From positions 1-64,000 of the forward strand of contig VBIA01000120.1 in NCBI GenBank assembly GCA_005879985.1: a stretch of DNA of 64,000 bases. The letters are read 5' to 3'. The stretch comes from Chloroflexota bacterium. GTDB taxonomy: Bacteria; Chloroflexota; Dormibacteria; Dormibacterales; Dormibacteraceae. Below, one piece after another: positions 31,283 to 38,097 of the stretch; positions within the stretch are counted from its first letter, which is position 1, and each line of letters starts with the position of its first letter. A program made the position numbers and the translations under genes. The notes under the pieces are model-generated. The model was not told the origin of the DNA, ran no database searches, and was given only the letters and a program-made list of their open reading frames with translations.

Positions 31283-32269
31283 ATGGGTGACTTTTCGGCG
31301 CGGGGACAGCGGTTGCTCGATTGGCGACATGCCATCCCGCTTCCCAGGCCCTGGCGCGTGATAGCAGGGTTTCTGCTGGCCGGCCTGATCGGGCTGACGG
31401 CGTACTTCCTGCCGCTGTTTCAATCCGCGTCCACGCCGATAGCAACGTCGGGAGGCGGGCTGATCAATCCGGTGTCCGGTCCGACCGACCCCTTCACGGT
31501 CCTGCTGCTCGGATCCGACGACGACTCCAAGTTCCCGGGAGATCAGTTCAACACGCAGTCGATGATCCTGGTCCGCGTCGACCCCATCAACAAGCAGGCG
31601 ACGATGATGTCGATCCCGCGCGACCTGTGGGCACCCATCGAAGGGCAGCGCTACATGGGGAAGATAAGCACCGCATATCAGACAGGCGGCGTGCAGGCGA
31701 CCATCGCCACCGTCGAGCAAAACTTCCACGTCCGCGTCGACGACTACATATGGATCGGCCTAGCGGGCCTCATCAAGTTGATCGACACGCTGGGCGGCGT
31801 GAACCTGGTGGTCACGAATCCGGTGATGGACGATTTCTATCCCGCCGACATCAACACGTCCAGTCCCTACGGCTACTACCGCGTCGCGCTGCTGCCGGGT
31901 CCTGTTCATCTCGACGGCGTGCAGGCACTCCAGTACGTGCGGTCACGCCACGGTGACATACGCGGCGACTTCGCGCGCTCGGAGCGACAGCAGCAGCTGC
32001 TCCTCGCGATGAAAGCCCAGTCGAAGCACATCAACCTCGCCGACTTCCCTGATATCGCCAGCGCGCTGAACGGCGAGGTGAGGACGAGCATCAGCCTCGA
32101 GCGCGCGCGGCAGCTGTACTCGGTGCTGGACCAGTTCGACAGCGCTCACATCAAACGCATCCTGCTGGGTGCGCCCTACACCTCCGAGGGATGGGCCGGC
32201 GACCAGTCGGTCGTGTACCCCAACTGGGGGCAGATCCTCCCCCTCGTCAGTCAGTACTTCGCGCAGTGA
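31283..32269 (+). CDS. LytR-CpsA-Psr (LCP) family protein
   Basis: A 328-residue protein with a short cytoplasmic N-terminus, one membrane segment (WRVIAGFLLAGLIGLTAYFLPLF) and an extracellular LCP domain. Hallmarks are FTVLLLGSDDDSK, the Arg-containing MSIPRDLWAPIEG and the C-terminal HLDGVQALQYVRSRHG with DFARSERQQQLLL. LCP proteins transfer anionic glycopolymers from lipid carriers to peptidoglycan in Gram-positive-type envelopes. The next gene overlaps its stop as GTGA, so the beta-propeller lipoprotein-like partner is co-translated. The divergent neighbour is the glycoside-hydrolase-like gene. Confidence 0.9.
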   Translation: MGDFSARGQRLLDWRHAIPLPRPWRVIAGFLLAGLIGLTAYFLPLFQSASTPIATSGGGLINPVSGPTDPFTVLLLGSDDDSKFPGDQFNTQSMILVRVDPINKQATMMSIPRDLWAPIEGQRYMGKISTAYQTGGVQATIATVEQNFHVRVDDYIWIGLAGLIKLIDTLGGVNLVVTNPVMDDFYPADINTSSPYGYYRVALLPGPVHLDGVQALQYVRSRHGDIRGDFARSERQQQLLLAMKAQSKHINLADFPDIASALNGEVRTSISLERARQLYSVLDQFDSAHIKRILLGAPYTSEGWAGDQSVVYPNWGQILPLVSQYFAQ

Positions 32270-33279
32270 AGGCCGTCACCTACCTCGTTCTTCTGGTGGC
32301 GATGGTCGGGTTCGGCTTCGGCGTGTACCGGCTCGCGGGAATGTTTAAGTCCGACGGCACGCATGTGCAGAAGCCGACGTCGACCTACGCGCAGGCGCTG
32401 CCGGGCAAGATGTTCGTCGCGCAGGGAGGCGCGATCTACCGGTTCCAGAACGGCACCTTCAAGCAGATCACCGACGACGCCGGCTGGACGCAGCCGTCGT
32501 CATCGCCGGACGGCACCCAGCTCGTTGCGGTGCAGCGGCACCTCAACTATTCCGACGTCTACGTGCTGACGGACTCCGGTCGCATTGTGCAGCAGCTCAC
32601 GCACCTGCAGTCATCGTCCGTCGAGGGGAACCACTGGGCATTCTTGCCGCGATTCAGCGCCGACGGATCCCGGATCTTCTTCGCCTACGACGACAAGGCG
32701 CCAGGCACGTACCAGGTCGACCTCACGATCCTGTCGGTGCCGGCCGGCGGGCCAGGTCGAGACGTGGTGTGGACGGTGCCCAACCCGTTCACCGGCGGCG
32801 ACACCGACCCCGTCCCCCTGAGCGACGGCGGTCTCGTCTACACCAAGTACTCGATCGACGACCAGGCGGCGGTGCATTCGCAGGTGTGGCTCACGACCCG
32901 GCCGGGGGCCGGGGGCACGCCGCTGACCAAGCCCGAGGAAGACTGTGTGCAACCGGCGGTCTCGCCTGACGGCAAGAGCATCGCGATGGTGTGCCGGCAC
33001 GGCCAGCTGCAGTCCACAGAGCTCGTGCTCGCGACGTTCGATCCGTTGAACGGCACGGTCGGTCCGGAGACGGTGCTCATGCAGGGCCAGCTTGCGGCGT
33101 CCCCGACCTTCTCTCCCGACGGCCAGACCATCGCCTTCCTCGCGCCGGTCCAGCAGGGCGGGAGGTTCCAGCTGTGGACCGTGCCGGCTGACACGTCGCC
33201 TTCGCCCTCCGTGGCGCGTCCCATCACGCAGAACGTGGGCCTCGACTCCAACGCGGCGCCGGTGTGGGAGAAGCGCTAG
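32266..33279 (+). CDS. membrane-anchored TolB-like beta-propeller protein
   Basis: The start is the GTG at 32266 overlapping the LCP stop as GTGA; the track adds residues from the LCP gene. The 337-residue product has an N-terminal anchor (AVTYLVLLVAMVGFGFGVY) and then repeated WD40/PD40-like blades of the TolB type: WTQPSSSPDGTQLVAV, FLPRFSADGSRIFFAY, VQPAVSPDGKSIAMV and ASPTFSPDGQTIAFL. Four clear blades plus weaker ones suggest a six-bladed propeller outside the membrane, probably for protein interaction. The GTGA coupling implies a joint role with the LCP protein in cell-wall polymer attachment, which is an inference. Confidence 0.82.
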   Translation: MKAVTYLVLLVAMVGFGFGVYRLAGMFKSDGTHVQKPTSTYAQALPGKMFVAQGGAIYRFQNGTFKQITDDAGWTQPSSSPDGTQLVAVQRHLNYSDVYVLTDSGRIVQQLTHLQSSSVEGNHWAFLPRFSADGSRIFFAYDDKAPGTYQVDLTILSVPAGGPGRDVVWTVPNPFTGGDTDPVPLSDGGLVYTKYSIDDQAAVHSQVWLTTRPGAGGTPLTKPEEDCVQPAVSPDGKSIAMVCRHGQLQSTELVLATFDPLNGTVGPETVLMQGQLAASPTFSPDGQTIAFLAPVQQGGRFQLWTVPADTSPSPSVARPITQNVGLDSNAAPVWEKR

Positions 33280-33589
33280 AGGCGCGGCCGGAAACCTTCG
33301 CCGAGAGATTCGGCGATCCAGGGGCCGCCTCCCACTGCTGCGCAGTGGGGACCCCAGCGGAAGCGACGAGCAGCGGAGCGAGCGCATCAGATCGACTGCG
33401 TGAGCGAGCAGCACCACCGCTGGGGCCCCCGCGCGAAGCGCGGGAGGAAGTGGGCCGCATGGGCGCCGAAGATCCGGCGACGCGTTTTCGGCCGCGCCTC
33501 TCGCACCGATTCCCGCACCAAAAAAATCACCGCATACGTAGTAGCCGTGCAATTCCGCATGCACGTTTTCGCTGTAGGAGATAAGGGAG
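33280..33589. other. 310-bp intergenic region with GC-rich hairpins
   Basis: No credible gene here. It contains a perfect 8-bp inverted repeat CCCACTGC-TGC-GCAGTGGG (33331-33349), related to the dispersed CTCCCCAC family. A second hairpin around CCCCCGCGCGAAGCGCGGG follows near 33425. The last 60 bp are less GC-rich (AAAAAAATCACCGCATACGTAG) and probably hold the promoter of the next small gene, which has AGGAGATAAGGGAG as ribosome site. Confidence 0.5.
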
Positions 33590-33775
33590 ATGCTTAAGGG
33601 AAAGGGTGAACGCTCACGGAATGACATACCTGACCTGCGCACGCAGTGGGAGTCGCTGCTCGACCAGGTCTGGCGGTCCGAAGCCGATTGGCGGCTGTGG
33701 GACCGCGTCGACGCTGCGGTCCGGATGGAGACGCTGCGTGAGCAGCGCAGTCGGCAGGAGGGGCCGCAGGCGTAA
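33590..33775 (+). CDS. small charged hypothetical protein
   Basis: A 61-residue protein (MLKGKGERSRNDIPDLRTQW) with a strong ribosome site (AGGAGATAAGGGAG) just before the ATG. It is very hydrophilic, with about a third charged residues and four Trp (TQWESLLDQVWRSEADWRLWDRV). It is probably all-helical. No Cys, signal or membrane segment. The long GC-rich leader ends in an AT-richer promoter-like stretch, and the downstream neighbour is a C2H2 microprotein. Not recognised as any family. Confidence 0.6.
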   Translation: MLKGKGERSRNDIPDLRTQWESLLDQVWRSEADWRLWDRVDAAVRMETLREQRSRQEGPQA

Positions 33776-33815
33776 CCAGGCTCGGTAGTCGGCGCTTCCA
33801 GCACGTTGCTTAGTT

Positions 33816-33846
33816 GAGGCGCTGGCCCGAAAGGGCTTGGCGCCTC
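33816..33846 (+). promoter_or_regulatory. stable hairpin with GAAA tetraloop in 5' leader
   Basis: GAGGCGC-T-GGCCC-GAAA-GGGCT-TG-GCGCCTC folds into two stacked stems (7 and 5 bp, one G-T pair) closed by a GNRA tetraloop. It lies 32 bp upstream of the ATG of the C2H2 microprotein. No T-run follows, so it is more likely a leader element or RNA-processing site than a terminator. Confidence 0.5.
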
Positions 33847-33878
33847 ATGGGAACGCCAACCCAAAGGAGGAGTGCGGA

Positions 33879-34037
33879 ATGAAGTGCGACATCTGTGACG
33901 AAGAGTTCGACACTGAGAACCAGCTGATGCAGCACAAGGCCCAGATGCACGCCGGCGAGGCGGGCAAGGGCACGGTCGAGAACCCCGAGGACGCTGACCT
34001 CGAGGAGCCCGACTACAAGCAAGCCAGCGGTCAGTAG
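33879..34037 (+). CDS. C2H2 zinc-finger microprotein
   Basis: From the ATG at 33879 (ribosome site AAGGAGGAG) the product has 52 residues. It begins with one classical finger: CDIC, then 12 residues, then HKAQMH, that is Cys-X2-Cys-X12-His-X4-His with the usual hydrophobic core (Phe in EEFDTEN, Leu in NQLMQH). The remaining 30 residues are strongly acidic (ENPEDADLEEPDYKQ). Bacterial single C2H2 proteins exist but are little studied. The acidic tail argues against simple DNA binding and for protein or RNA contact. A strong terminator follows 23 bp after the stop. Confidence 0.75.
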   Translation: MKCDICDEEFDTENQLMQHKAQMHAGEAGKGTVENPEDADLEEPDYKQASGQ

Positions 34038-34059
34038 GTAATCGTCTTACAACTGAAAT

Positions 34060-34091
34060 GGCCGGGGGCGACGGGCCGCCGGCCTTTTTTT
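34060..34091 (+). terminator. intrinsic terminator after the C2H2 gene
   Basis: Stem GGCCGG (34060-34065) with CCGGCC (34079-34084), followed by seven T residues. The T-run touches the stop codon of the convergent histidine-kinase gene. Confidence 0.75.
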
Positions 34092-35499
34092 ATGCCTTCG
34101 CAATCGGCAGCTCGACCTCGAAGGTCGCGCCCCCACCGGGGGTTTCACCGACCTTGATGCTCCCGCCGTGCGCGTCGACAACAGCGGCCACGATGGACAG
34201 GCCGAGGCCGGCGCCGCCGCTGTCGCGGCTGCGGCTCGCGTCGGCGCGGTAGAACGGCTCGAAGACTCGGCCGGCGTCGTCCGGCTTGAGGCCCGGCCCA
34301 TGGTCGACGACCGACATGGTCGCCACGCCGTCGTGAGTCTCCAGCGCAACCTCGATCGGGCTCGCATGCGGCGTGTGCACGAGCGCGTTGCGCATCAGGT
34401 TGCCCACCGCCTGTCGCAGGCGCGTGTCGTCGCCGGCGATCACGACTGACGCAGGGGCGTCGAGGCTGATCGACCGCTGCGGCGCGACGGCGTGAGCGTC
34501 TGCGACTGCATCGCGCGCGATCGACTGCAGGTCCACAGGCGTTCGCTCCAGAGGCCTGCCCTGGCCGAGTCGGGCGAGCACCAGCATGTCGTCCACCATC
34601 AAGGACATCCGCACGGACTCCTCCTCGATGCGCCGCCGGGCGATCGACGCGTCCTCCGGCGACTCCTGGGCGCCGCGCCTCAGCATCTCCGCGTAGCCGC
34701 GGACGGAGGTGAGCGGCGTGCGCAGCTCGTGTGACGCGTCGGCGATGAAGCGGCGCAGCCGCTGCTCGGAGCGTGTGCGCTCGACGAACGCGGCCTCGAT
34801 CTGGCTGAGCATTCCGTTCAGCGCGATGCCGAGGCGGCCGATCTCCGTGTCCTGGGTCGCGGGCTCGACCCTTCGGGTGAGGTCCCCCGCCGCGATGTCC
34901 TGCGCGACGCCGGCCATGCGCTGCAGCGGCCGCAGGCCGATGCGAATGATGATCAGCGCGAGCACCGCGGTCGCCGCCACCACACCGAGGCTGATGAGGA
35001 CCTCGAGCTGAAGCAGCTGACCGAGCGTCGACTCAACGTCGTTAAGGGGGATCGCGAGCACCACGTATTCGCCGCCGAACGAGTCCTCGGGCCATATGGC
35101 GGCTCGGTAGTGGCTCACGCCGTTGAGGCCGCTCAGTGTCGTCACGGCGGGATCCTTCTCGGTGCCGCTCGGCAGCGGCTTCGGCAGCACCGGTAGGGAC
35201 GTCGATGAGGATGTGCCGCCAAAGGCCAGTCGTTTGGCGTCGAGCACCTTCCCGTCAGGCTGGACCCGCTCGATGATCGTGTCGGCGGGGAAGCTGGATC
35301 CGGGCTGCGGTCCGTTGCCCTGCGGCGATCCGCCAAGCCCCGCGACGGCAGCGTTGTGGCCTGTCGACAGCTGCACGTCTACGCGGCTGATCAAAAAGTT
35401 CTGCAGCGCGGTGTAGGTGGCGACGTCCGCGACCAGCAGGCCGACCGCGACCAGCGAGACGATGCCGATGAGCAAGCGCCCGCTCAGAGAACGGGTCAT
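34090..35499 (-). CDS. sensor histidine kinase (HAMP type)
   Basis: From the ATG at 35499 the product has 469 residues. It has two membrane segments (LLIGIVSLVAVGLLVADVATY and LISLGVVAATAVLALIIIRIGL) around an extracytoplasmic domain of about 130 residues, then HAMP. The phosphoacceptor motif is DASHELRTPLTSVRGYAEM. The ATP-binding lid has the N-box LRQAVGNLMRNALVHT and G-boxes DHGPGLKPDD and GAGLGLSIVAAVV. It is complete and follows its response-regulator gene by 2 bp. The stimulus is unknown; the sensor domain has no recognised fold. The likely target is the divergent small secreted protein gene. Confidence 0.93.
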   Translation of the reverse strand: MTRSLSGRLLIGIVSLVAVGLLVADVATYTALQNFLISRVDVQLSTGHNAAVAGLGGSPQGNGPQPGSSFPADTIIERVQPDGKVLDAKRLAFGGTSSSTSLPVLPKPLPSGTEKDPAVTTLSGLNGVSHYRAAIWPEDSFGGEYVVLAIPLNDVESTLGQLLQLEVLISLGVVAATAVLALIIIRIGLRPLQRMAGVAQDIAAGDLTRRVEPATQDTEIGRLGIALNGMLSQIEAAFVERTRSEQRLRRFIADASHELRTPLTSVRGYAEMLRRGAQESPEDASIARRRIEEESVRMSLMVDDMLVLARLGQGRPLERTPVDLQSIARDAVADAHAVAPQRSISLDAPASVVIAGDDTRLRQAVGNLMRNALVHTPHASPIEVALETHDGVATMSVVDHGPGLKPDDAGRVFEPFYRADASRSRDSGGAGLGLSIVAAVVDAHGGSIKVGETPGGGATFEVELPIAKA

Positions 35500-35501
35500 G
35501 G

Positions 35502-36227
35502 CTACGTGCGCGGTGCGCGGAGGACGTAACCGACGCCGCGCACCGTCTGCACCAGCGGTGGCCCCTGGCGGTCGATCTTCCGGCGCAGGTAGCTGATGTA
35601 CGTCTCGAGCACGCTCGCGTCGCCGCCGAAGTCGTAGTGCCAAACGTGGTCAAGGATCTGGCTGCGCGTAAGCACGCGCCCGGCGTTGATGAGCAGGTAG
35701 CGAAGCAGGCGGTACTCGGTGGTCGTGAGATCGATGACGCGGCCGGCCCGCCTCACCTCGTGCGCCTCGTCGTCCAGCTCCAGGTCTGCGAGCTGTAGCT
35801 GCCCGCTCTCCTCCCCGACTGCGCCGTGGCGACGTAGAACCACGCGCACGCGTGCGACGAGCTCTTCGATGCTGAACGGCTTGGTGACGTAATCGTCGCC
35901 GCCGACCGTCAGGCCGTGCACCTTGTCCTCGGTCGCGTCGCGCGCGGTTAGAAAGATGATGGGCACGCGATGCCCGGCGCTGTTCAGCCGCCGCAGCACC
36001 TCGAGCCCGTCGATGTCCGGCAGCATCACGTCGAGGATCACGAGCGCGGGTGAGAACTGGCTGACCGCGCTCAGCGCGGCCCGGCCGGTGGCGGCGGTCT
36101 TCACCGAGAAACCCTCGTAGCGAAGCGCCATGGAGACGAGCTCGGTGATGTTCGGCTCGTCGTCCACGACCAGGACCCGGGCGCCGTTGTTGGCGCTCCC
36201 CGAGCTCTGTGCCGGTCGGGGGCTCAC
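35502..36227 (-). CDS. OmpR-family response regulator
   Basis: The start is the GTG at 36227 (SPRPAQSSGSANNGARVL); the longer track ORF runs through its own promoter. The 241 residues comprise a receiver domain (VLVVDDEPN acidic pocket, phospho-Asp in LVILDVMLPDIDG, Lys in DDYVTKPFSIEEL) and a winged-helix DNA-binding domain (LTTTEYRLLRYLLINAGRVLTRSQILDHVW). Upstream, three CTGGGA hexamers spaced exactly 11 bp apart form a typical OmpR-type binding site, so it probably regulates itself and the divergent gene. It pairs with the HAMP kinase encoded next. Confidence 0.95.
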   Translation of the reverse strand: MSPRPAQSSGSANNGARVLVVDDEPNITELVSMALRYEGFSVKTAATGRAALSAVSQFSPALVILDVMLPDIDGLEVLRRLNSAGHRVPIIFLTARDATEDKVHGLTVGGDDYVTKPFSIEELVARVRVVLRRHGAVGEESGQLQLADLELDDEAHEVRRAGRVIDLTTTEYRLLRYLLINAGRVLTRSQILDHVWHYDFGGDASVLETYISYLRRKIDRQGPPLVQTVRGVGYVLRAPRT

Positions 36228-36250
36228 AGACCCAATCGTGATCGTGTTTC

Positions 36251-36278
36251 CTGGGAGTTTGCTGGGAAAAATCTGGGA
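36251..36278 (-). promoter_or_regulatory. three 11-bp-phased CTGGGA direct repeats (OmpR-type box)
   Basis: CTGGGA occurs at 36251, 36262 and 36273, a spacing of exactly one helical turn, 24-52 bp before the response-regulator start. OmpR/PhoB-type regulators bind such phased direct repeats as head-to-tail dimers. Autoregulation is inferred. Confidence 0.6.
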
Positions 36279-36461
36279 GCCTGCTATGGAACCGGCCAGT
36301 GGGCGGTGCGGTGTATGCCGCGCAAGCAGGCGTTGGGTTGCTTCCTGGGCGCGCACCTTCGCTGGATCGTGTCAGGGGTTCTCATAAGGGCAGGATGCCC
36401 GCGGGGGCTCAACCAGGTCTGAGACGTGGCTGTGAGGTTGCTGGGTGAAATTGCTGAGTCA

Positions 36462-36494
36462 ACTCTCAGGTTTCTCGAAGGCTGCCCTGAGAGT
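36462..36494. promoter_or_regulatory. 9-bp inverted repeat upstream of small secreted protein gene
   Basis: ACTCTCAGG (36462-36470) and CCTGAGAGT (36486-36494) form a perfect inverted repeat with a 15-bp spacer, about 65-95 bp before the ATG at 36558. TTGCTGGGT and TTGCTGAGT stand just upstream. It is a candidate operator in the divergent promoter region of the two-component system. Confidence 0.45.
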
Positions 36495-36557
36495 CAAACG
36501 TCAGTCTCCTCCTTGCGGTCACGAGACCGACATACATATAAGGAGAGAGACATCGAC

Positions 36558-36821
36558 ATGAACGGCATCAGGAAAGGAGTGATCGCGGCCGTTGCCGCGG
36601 CATCACTCGCAGTAGGAGGGGTGGCCGGGGCAGTCATCTACGCGGCGACCACGATCAGCGCGTCTGCCGCAAGCAACTCGAGCGCCACGCTGGCGGCGGC
36701 GGCCTCGCCGGCGCCGACCACTGGCAAGTTCGTCCCCAACGAGGATCCAGCGCATGAGGCAGGCGAGAGCGCCGCTCGGGAGGCGCAGGAAAACGCCGGC
36801 CAGGTCCCGACGGTCCCTTAG
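36558..36821 (+). CDS. small secreted or membrane-anchored protein
   Basis: The start at 36558 has AAGGAGAGAG as ribosome site; the track extension covers the operator region. The 87-residue product has a signal or anchor (GVIAAVAAASLAVGGVAGAVIY) and an Ala/Ser-rich stretch (SASAASNSSATLAAAASPA). An acidic tail, NEDPAHEAGESAAREAQEN, follows. There are no Cys residues. Being divergent from an OmpR two-component system with operator-like repeats between, it is the likely target of that system. Similar short proteins with an acidic Glu/Ala tail are unannotated in many soil bacteria. A hairpin terminator follows. Confidence 0.65.
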   Translation: MNGIRKGVIAAVAAASLAVGGVAGAVIYAATTISASAASNSSATLAAAASPAPTTGKFVPNEDPAHEAGESAAREAQENAGQVPTVP

Positions 36822-36846
36822 TCCACTCCACCCCAGCGTTCAAGGA

Positions 36847-36870
36847 GAGCCGGCGAGATGCCGGCTCTTC
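36847..36870 (+). terminator. hairpin terminator
   Basis: GAGCCGGC-GAGAT-GCCGGCTC (8-bp stem) followed by TTCTTC, 25 bp after the stop of the small secreted protein gene. The U-tract is imperfect. Confidence 0.6.
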
Positions 36871-36873
36871 TTC

Positions 36874-37123
36874 AAGCGCGGGGGGATCAGGATCCCCCCG
36901 CGGAACCCCCCAACGCTGGCGACGAGAGCGCCAGGTGCGGTAGCAGCTGCATGGTGACGCCCGGAATGAATCCGGGCTTCCGCTCCACCGTGGGGAATAA
37001 AAGCGCGGGGGGATCAGGATCCCCCCGCGGAACCCCCCAACGCTGGCGACGAGAGCGCCAGGTGCGGTAGCAGCTGCATGGTGACGCCCGGAATGAATCC
37101 GGGCTTCCCCTCCACCGTGGGGA
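36874..37123. repeat. 123-bp tandem duplication with internal hairpins
   Basis: Two copies (36874-36996 and 37001-37123; period 127 bp) differ at one base (CTTCCGCTCC against CTTCCCCTCC). Each contains GGGGGGATCAGGATCCCCCC, a GCCCGGAATGAATCCGGGC hairpin and a terminal CTCCACCGTGGGGA. The near identity suggests recent duplication. It lies between two convergent genes. There is no ORF of note. Confidence 0.85.
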
Positions 37124-37128
37124 GACTT

Positions 37129-38046
37129 CTAGCCGACCATCTGGCGGGCCACGAACAGCACGTTCGCGGGGCGTTCGGCCAGGCGCCTGATGTACCAGCC
37201 GTACCAGGCGGGCCCATAGGCGATCAGCTGCCTGGCGGTGTGGCCCTCCTTCGCCAGCTGTATGAGCGCGTCTGCCTGGATGCCGTACAGCATGTTGACC
37301 TCGATCTTCTCGCGCTCTATCCCGAGCGCGTCCCCAAAGCTCGTGATGCGCCGGATGAGCGGCACGTCGTGCGTGCCGAGCACGAGGCGCAACCGGTCCC
37401 GCTTCAGCTCGGGCAGCATGAACGTGGACAGCGCGAGGTAGTTGGCGTCAACGTCACGTTTGGCCGGAAACGCGCGATCGGCTGGCTCCGCGTACGCGCC
37501 CTTCACCAGGCGGATCGCTGGCTTCAGCTCGAGCAGCCGCGCCACGTCGCTCGCGGTCCGGTAGAGGTAGGCCTGCATGGCGAGCCCGACGTGCTGGTGC
37601 TTCTTGCGCACCGCGGTATAGAGGTCGAGCGTCGCGTCGGTGTACGCGCTGCCCTCCATGTCGATCCACAACCAGCCTCCTGCCTTCTCGGCCGCGGCGG
37701 CAAGCCGCTGAAGGTTGGCCAGCGCAGCCGCGCCGTCGATGTCGAGTCCGACGTGGGTCGGCTTCACAGAGATGATCGGATCGACGTGAGCCTCCGCCGC
37801 GCGTGTCAGCACCACCTCGAAGTGCTGGACGACCGCGGCCGCCTCGGCCAGGTCGGTGATGTTCTCGCCAAGCTGCGTGAACAGCGCGCCGATCTTGCGC
37901 GGCTTCCACTCGACGGCGACCTTCAGCGCGTCCTGGAACTCTTCGCCTGGCATGAAACGACGCACCGCGCGCCGGACGAAGCCCCATTGCGGCACGTGCG
38001 CGGCCAGCCAGGGGTTGGTGGCGCACCACAGCAGCAGGCCTCTCAT
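37129..38046 (-). CDS. proline dehydrogenase
   Basis: A 305-residue monofunctional proline dehydrogenase, the FAD-dependent first step of proline catabolism to pyrroline-5-carboxylate. The TIM-barrel signatures are visible: ISVKPTHVGLDID, LWIDMEGSAYTDATLDLY, GLAMQAYLYRTASDV, RLVKGAYAEP and the C-terminal YGPAWYGWYIRRLAERPANVLF with the two Arg residues that bind the substrate carboxylate. Length is typical for the stand-alone type. No pyrroline-5-carboxylate dehydrogenase gene is nearby. The start (MRGLLLWCATNPWLA) is supported by similarity of the first helix to the family. Confidence 0.92.
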   Translation of the reverse strand: MRGLLLWCATNPWLAAHVPQWGFVRRAVRRFMPGEEFQDALKVAVEWKPRKIGALFTQLGENITDLAEAAAVVQHFEVVLTRAAEAHVDPIISVKPTHVGLDIDGAAALANLQRLAAAAEKAGGWLWIDMEGSAYTDATLDLYTAVRKKHQHVGLAMQAYLYRTASDVARLLELKPAIRLVKGAYAEPADRAFPAKRDVDANYLALSTFMLPELKRDRLRLVLGTHDVPLIRRITSFGDALGIEREKIEVNMLYGIQADALIQLAKEGHTARQLIAYGPAWYGWYIRRLAERPANVLFVARQMVG

Positions 38047-38097
38047 CTGGCGTGATGGTAAATCGGCGGGCGACCGCGACCGTCGCCGGCGAATCCG

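Noticed and set aside
36874-37123. 123-bp duplication considered as an insertion-sequence remnant
   Set aside because: No transposase fragment and no target-site duplication; it is a simple tandem copy.
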